From Cytophagaceae bacterium (GTDB taxonomy: Bacteria > Bacteroidota > Bacteroidia > Cytophagales > Spirosomataceae): a stretch of DNA of 17,553 nt. Shown here piece by piece: positions 14,025-17,553 of the stretch. Every line of letters begins with the position of its first letter. The first letter of the stretch is position 1. Location: contig JAIXRT010000061.1 in the NCBI GenBank assembly GCA_027485075.1, positions 1 through 17,553 on the forward strand. The letters are read 5' to 3'. The notes under the pieces are model-generated. The model made no database searches, was not told where the DNA came from, and saw only the letters and a program-made list of their open reading frames with translations. Made by a program: the position numbers and the translations under genes.

Positions 14025-15014
14025 ATGTCAATATTAGCATTCCAAATGCCCGAAAAAGTTGTGATGGAGAAAGCCGATGACTTTCACGGGTTATTTGAGT
14101 TCAAGCCGCTCGAGAAAGGTTACGGTGTTACCATTGGTAACGCACTTCGTAGAATCCTACTTTCTTCTTTAGAAGGGTATGCGATCACAAGTGTTAAGAT
14201 CTCTGGTGTTTTACACGAGTTTTCTGCCATCGAAGGTGTACATGAAGATGTTTCTGAAATCATCTTAAACTTGAAAAAAGTTCGCTTCAAGAAAGCACAA
14301 GAGATTTTAGAGAATAAAGTGACATTGAAAGTAAAGGGCCAAACAGCCATTACTGCCGGTGATATCGCGAAATTCACTCCTTACTTTACCATTCTAAATC
14401 CAGATTTAGTTATCTGTCACCTAGATGCTTCGAAAGAAGTTGAGGTAGAGTTAATTATCGAAAAAGGTCGCGGCTATGTGCCTGCAGATGAGCCTCGTGC
14501 AAACGAGCTTCCTTTCGGACACATTGCAATCGATTCGATCTACACGCCGATCAAGAACGTTAAGTTCAGCATCGAAAATACACGTGTAGAGCAAAAAACA
14601 GATTACGAGAAATTAGTTCTTGATATCGAAACGGATGGTTCTATCCACCCAGAAGATGCATTGAAAGGTGCTGCGTATATCTTGATCCAACACTTTATGT
14701 TGTTCTCAGATCAAACAATGACGTTTGAAACTCCTAAAGCAGAAGAAGACAATGTTGTAGATGAAGAAATGCTTCACATGCGCAAGCTATTGAAGACTTC
14801 ATTAGCTGACTTGGATCTTTCTGTTCGTGCATACAACTGCTTGAAATCTGCAGACGTTCGTACGCTTGGAGAATTAGCGAAATTGGAAATTTCAGATATG
14901 ATGAAGTTCCGCAACTTTGGTAAGAAATCCTTAACTGAGTTAGAACAATTGATCGAAGAAAAAGGTCTAACGTTCGGAATGGATGTATCTAAATATCGTT
15001 TAGACGAAGATTAA
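14025..15014 (+). CDS. rpoA: DNA-directed RNA polymerase subunit alpha
   Basis: Alpha dimers scaffold RNA polymerase assembly, and their C-terminal domain binds upstream promoter DNA and activators. The 329-residue protein has the N-terminal dimerisation/assembly domain (about 1-230; [31 protein letters not shown], and [11 protein letters not shown]), a short acidic linker (about 237-252), and the C-terminal domain with two helix-hairpin-helix motifs (about 260-320; [22 protein letters not shown] and [16 protein letters not shown]). Length equals the E. coli protein. Position between rpsD and rplQ is standard. Only the first in-frame ATG gives the usual [12 protein letters not shown] start. 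Confidence 0.99.
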   Translation: MSILAFQMPEKVVMEKADDFHGLFEFKPLEKGYGVTIGNALRRILLSSLEGYAITSVKISGVLHEFSAIEGVHEDVSEIILNLKKVRFKKAQEILENKVTLKVKGQTAITAGDIAKFTPYFTILNPDLVICHLDASKEVEVELIIEKGRGYVPADEPRANELPFGHIAIDSIYTPIKNVKFSIENTRVEQKTDYEKLVLDIETDGSIHPEDALKGAAYILIQHFMLFSDQTMTFETPKAEEDNVVDEEMLHMRKLLKTSLADLDLSVRAYNCLKSADVRTLGELAKLEISDMMKFRNFGKKSLTELEQLIEEKGLTFGMDVSKYRLDED

Positions 15015-15034
15015 TAATTAAACTAAAAGTAATA

Positions 15035-15076
15035 GGTGGTAGGCAAGTCGCCTACTAACCGCAGCTCGAAAGAGCT
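15035..15076 (+). promoter_or_regulatory. Tandem hairpins in rpoA-rplQ spacer
   Basis: The first hairpin has GTAGGC/GCCTAC (15039-15044 and 15050-15055) around AAGTC, with an outer GGT/ACC clamp (15035-15037, 15058-15060). The second has AGCTC/GAGCT around a GAAA tetraloop (15063-15076), followed by TTT. It ends 21 nt before the rplQ ATG. The short T-run makes the second a weak terminator candidate at most. Confidence 0.55.
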
Positions 15077-15097
15077 TTTAACTTACGAATTACAACA

Positions 15098-15724
15098 ATG
15101 AGACACGGTAAAAAATTCAATCACTTAGGAAGAACAGCTTCCCACAGAGCAGCCTTATTATCTAATATGGCCTCTTCGTTAATCTTGCACAAGCGTATCG
15201 AAACAACTGTTGCGAAAGCAAAGGAGTTGCGTAAATACATTGAGCCAATGATCACGAAATCAAAAACGGATAGCACAAACAATCGTCGTGTGGTTTTCTC
15301 TTATTTGCAAAATAAGGATGCCATCAAAGAATTGTTCAGCATCGTTTCTGAGAAGGTAGCGAATCGTCCAGGTGGTTATACACGTATTATTAAGTTAGGC
15401 AATCGTTTAGGTGATAACGCAGAAATGTGTTTCATCGAGCTAGTTGACTTCAACGAAACTATGTTAGCTGCAGCTGCTGAGAAAGCAGGTAAAACACGTC
15501 GTAGCCGTCGTGCAGGAGCTAAGAAAGATGAGGCAGTAGCCGCAGCACCAGTTGCTGAAGCTCCTTCTGCTGAAGTAGTTGAAGAAGCACCAGCTGCAGA
15601 AGTGGTTGAGGAAGCGCCTGCTGCTGAGGTAGTTGCTGAAACACCAGCTGCTGATGTAGTGGAAGATGCACCTGAAGCACCTGCAACTGAGGAGCCTACA
15701 GAAGAAAAAGGAGAAGACGCTTAA
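15098..15724 (+). CDS. rplQ: 50S ribosomal protein L17 (bL17) with acidic repeat tail
   Basis: L17 lies near the peptide tunnel exit of the large subunit. The conserved domain fills residues 1 to about 122 ([61 protein letters not shown]). A basic linker ([15 protein letters not shown]) follows. The last 65 residues or so are Ala/Glu/Val/Pro-rich and acidic, with four nine-residue repeats of the AEVVEEAPA type (residues 158-193). E. coli L17 has 127 residues, so this form is much longer. Extended L17 tails occur in Bacteroidota as I recall; their function is not known. The gene ends the operon, just before a strong terminator. Confidence 0.97.
   Translation: MRHGKKFNHLGRTASHRAALLSNMASSLILHKRIETTVAKAKELRKYIEPMITKSKTDSTNNRRVVFSYLQNKDAIKELFSIVSEKVANRPGGYTRIIKLGNRLGDNAEMCFIELVDFNETMLAAAAEKAGKTRRSRRAGAKKDEAVAAAPVAEAPSAEVVEEAPAAEVVEEAPAAEVVAETPAADVVEDAPEAPATEEPTEEKGEDA
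15569..15676 (+). repeat. Four 27-bp repeats coding the L17 tail
   Basis: Four in-frame units code [27 protein letters not shown] and ADVVEDAPE. The DNA copies differ at many third positions although the first two peptides are identical, so the array is not a very recent duplication and the peptide pattern seems kept by selection. Confidence 0.85.
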
Positions 15725-15746
15725 TTCTTTTCCCAGATTTTTTTGG

Positions 15747-15780
15747 AAGGGCTTCAACAATTCGTTGAAGCCCTTTTTTT
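15747..15780 (+). terminator. Strong intrinsic terminator of the operon
   Basis: GGGCTTCAAC (15749-15758) and GTTGAAGCCC (15764-15773) pair perfectly over ten bases around AATTC; two flanking A-T pairs extend the stem. Seven T's follow at 15774-15780. It lies 23 bases after the rplQ stop and separates the ribosomal operon from carA. Confidence 0.93.
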
Positions 15781-15813
15781 AGGATTGATAGCCAATTATT
15801 TAGCACATATTAT

Positions 15814-16914
15814 ATGAAAGTTACTGAGTCGACACCCGCAGTACTCTTATTACAAGATGGAACCCTATTTCATGGCAAGGCTTTAGGCAAGATCGGAACC
15901 CACGGAGGGGAGATCTGCTTCAATACCGGCATGACAGGGTATCAAGAAATTTATACCGATCCTTCCTATAGTGGCCAAGTGATTATCAATACCACGGCAC
16001 ATATTGGGAATTACGGTGTCATTGATGGACTTGAAGCTGAATCTGGCCAAGTTCAAATAGCTGGGATGGTATGTAATGAATTCGCCAGTATTCATTCGCG
16101 TGAAACGGCTGATGGATCATTACAGGATTACTTAGCGAAGGCTAATCTAGTAGGTATTTCAGGGATTGATACCCGTGCACTCGTACGACACATCCGTACG
16201 CAAGGGGTAATGAACTGTTTGATTTCATCTGAGATTTTTGATTTGCCTACACTTCAAGCTGAACTAGCTAAGATTCCTTCGATGGAAGGGCTTGAATTAT
16301 CTTCTCAAGTTTGTACCAAAGAAGCATATTTCGTGGGAGATCCTTCTGCCAGTAAAAAAGTGGCCGTATTAGATCTGGGCGTTAAGAAAAGCATTTTGTC
16401 TAACATCGCAGAACGTGATTGTTATTTACAAGTTTTCCCTGCCAAAACCCCGTATGCTGAAATCGCTGCTTGGAATCCAGATGGATACTTTGTGTCGAAT
16501 GGTCCAGGTGATCCGGCGACAATGCCGTATGCTGTGGAGACGGTATCGCAATTTTTGGCGAGTGATAAACCGGTTTTTGGTATTTGCTTAGGCCATCAGA
16601 TTTTAGCTCAAGTGTGTGGATTAGCTACGTATAAAATGCACAATGGGCACCGTGGATTGAATCATCCCGTGAAAAACTTGATTACTGGTTTGTCTGAGAT
16701 CACTTCACAAAATCATGGTTTTGCCGTGAAGATGGATGAGTTGAAAGCATCTGAAAAGGCTGAATTAACGCACATTAATTTAAATGATCAAACCGTGGAA
16801 GGGTTACGTGTGAAAGGCCGCAAGGCATTTTCGGTTCAGCATCACCCCGAAGCCTCTCCTGGACCGCATGATTCGCGGTATTTGTTTGATCAATTTGTGG
16901 ATCTAATGAACTAG
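15814..16914 (+). CDS. carA: Carbamoyl-phosphate synthase small (glutaminase) subunit
   Basis: CarA hydrolyses glutamine and passes ammonia to the large subunit CarB to make carbamoyl phosphate for pyrimidine and arginine synthesis. The 366-residue product has the N-terminal CarA domain (about 1-140; [24 protein letters not shown] type sequence) and a C-terminal class I glutamine amidotransferase domain. Its catalytic triad is Cys258 (FGICLGHQ), His344 and Glu346 ([12 protein letters not shown]). carB is not in the window. carA lies downstream of the rplQ terminator. I found no TAnnTTTG promoter in the 33 bases between, so it may depend on read-through or on a divergent promoter form. Confidence 0.97.
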   Translation: [366 protein letters not shown]

Positions 16915-16915
16915 T

Positions 16916-16949
16916 AAAAAGCCCGAAGTTAATTGCTTCGGGCTTTTTT
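16916..16949 (+). terminator. Bidirectional intrinsic terminator after carA
   Basis: GCCCGAAG (16921-16928) and CTTCGGGC (16936-16943) pair around TTAATTG, flanked by AAAAA on the left and TTTTTT on the right. It begins just after the carA stop. The left A-run gives a U-tract on the other strand, so it could also stop transcripts coming from the minus-strand gene. Confidence 0.92.
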
Positions 16950-16956
16950 ATGGGAC

Positions 16957-16982
16957 AAAAAAAGGCGCAGAATCTCCGCGCC
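16957..16982 (-). terminator. Terminator of the minus-strand secreted-protein gene
   Basis: GGCGCAGA and TCCGCGCC (16964-16971 and 16975-16982) form an eight-position stem with one mismatch around ATC. Read on the minus strand, the hairpin is followed by seven U's (16957-16963). It lies about 35 bases beyond the stop of the minus-strand gene. Confidence 0.8.
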
Positions 16983-17017
16983 CTTTTACCCTTAATCTTT
17001 CACTTAGTTAGATTTTA

Positions 17018-17371
17018 TTACTGAATAGCCACCATATCGCGTCTTGTTTCAGTAAGGATATTGAATGATTTAAATGTCACCACTTGCTTGCGAGCATTTT
17101 GGATTTCCAGGCGATATTTCCCATCCACTAAACTGGCTAGATTGAATAATTTCTTCGAAGAAATGACTTCTTGATGAATGATATTATTATCTGCGTCTCG
17201 GATGATGACGTATAAATTCGATTTAGGTTCAGCGCTGACCAAAAATTTAAATTTACCTACTTGATCGATGCTTACTGGTAAAGTTACTTCTGCTCCATTA
17301 GCGGCAGAAACCACAGACATGCTAGCTGCAAAAAATGCGACAGCCATAGCGTTTTTGATGTGCTTTTTCAT
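17018..17371 (-). CDS. Small secreted protein of unknown function
   Basis: I do not recognise this 117-residue protein. It begins MKKHIKNAMAVAFFAASMSVVSAANGAEV: a basic start, a hydrophobic core (about 8-22) and small residues suited to signal peptidase I cleavage around residues 23-27. There is no lipobox cysteine. The mature part (about 90 residues) has no cysteine and alternating hydrophobic residues (KFKFLVSAEP, NLYVIIRDADNNIIHQEVI, KYRLEIQNARKQVVTFKSFNIL), suggesting a small beta-sandwich. The pattern DADNNII followed by VDGKYRLEI resembles single beta-sandwich domains in other Bacteroidota exported proteins. It is convergent with carA and has its own promoter and terminator, so it is probably an independent unit. 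Export and fold are inferred. Confidence 0.8.
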   Translation of the reverse strand: MKKHIKNAMAVAFFAASMSVVSAANGAEVTLPVSIDQVGKFKFLVSAEPKSNLYVIIRDADNNIIHQEVISSKKLFNLASLVDGKYRLEIQNARKQVVTFKSFNILTETRRDMVAIQ

Positions 17372-17420
17372 AAGCGTATTTGTTTGGTACTGTTAGGCGG
17401 ATTAGTTCCGTTTGATGATT

Positions 17421-17449
17421 CAAATGTATGCGTTTGAAAAACCCCGCAA
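17421..17449 (-). promoter_or_regulatory. Promoter of the minus-strand secreted-protein gene
   Basis: On the minus strand TTTG (complement of 17447-17450) and TACATTTG (complement of 17421-17428) are 18 nt apart, matching the Bacteroidota consensus. The predicted start near 17415 leaves a leader of about 40 nt before the ATG at 17371. The remaining bases to 17553 are AT-rich and show no gene. Confidence 0.7.
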
Positions 17450-17553
17450 ATTAATTCCGTATTAAATTTCACTTTTTCAAGAAAGTTCTTCTATAAAAAA
17501 TTATAATTCTTGGAATTGTACCAAAAAACGAAGTGGAAAAGGTAAATTTTTAG

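Noticed and set aside
15464..15760. Minus-strand open frame rich in Ser, Cys, Phe and Arg over the L17 tail
   Set aside because: It is the mirror of the Ala/Glu repeat codons and runs into the terminator; composition is an artefact of the repeats.
16951..16982. Second terminator for carA on the plus strand
   Set aside because: On the plus strand the stem is followed by only four T's and then ACCC, while the minus strand has seven U's; it fits the minus-strand gene better.

Overview
The window is a ribosomal-protein super-operon (the S10, spc and alpha gene blocks) from a member of the Bacteroidota, probably of the Cytophagales type. The evidence is: AT-rich spacers; start codons with almost no usable Shine-Dalgarno sequence; three matches to the Bacteroidota promoter form TTG-N18-20-TAnnTTTG; zinc-less L36 and S14; the order secY-map-infA-rpmJ with no adk; and carA directly after rplQ. 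Genus cannot be read from the sequence with confidence.

Layout. Positions 1-425 hold no gene. They contain a good promoter (40-69) and a leader of about 350 nt with three hairpins before rplC; rpsJ (S10), usually just upstream of rplC, is not there. Positions 426-15724 carry 29 plus-strand genes: rplC, rplD, rplW, rplB, rpsS, rplV, rpsC, rplP, rpmC, rpsQ, rplN, rplX, rplE, rpsN, rpsH, rplF, rplR, rpsE, rpmD, rplO, secY, map, infA, rpmJ, rpsM, rpsK, rpsD, rpoA, rplQ. A second consensus promoter sits between rpsN and rpsH. A strong intrinsic terminator closes the operon after rplQ. carA follows with its own terminator, which can work in both directions. A small minus-strand gene for an unrecognised secreted protein, with its own promoter and terminator, ends the window.

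The genes supply 25 ribosomal proteins, IF-1, the RNA polymerase alpha subunit, the SecY channel and the enzyme that removes the first methionine. The cluster therefore ties ribosome assembly to transcription, initiation, export and N-terminal processing. carA, for carbamoyl phosphate (pyrimidines and arginine), is an adjoining unit.

The genes themselves are ordinary. The most unusual signal is in the spacers: most of those longer than about 25 nt contain a small RNA hairpin, commonly ending 12-21 nt before the next start codon. The hairpins mostly differ in sequence, several have exceptionally stable tetraloops (UUCG, GNRA), and two are near-identical copies (18 of 19 bases) in front of rplE and rplR. 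Since Shine-Dalgarno pairing seems not to be used, these may be structural spacers that help set translation starts, or processing or protein-binding sites. That role is inference. No mobile element, CRISPR array, tRNA or rRNA was seen.
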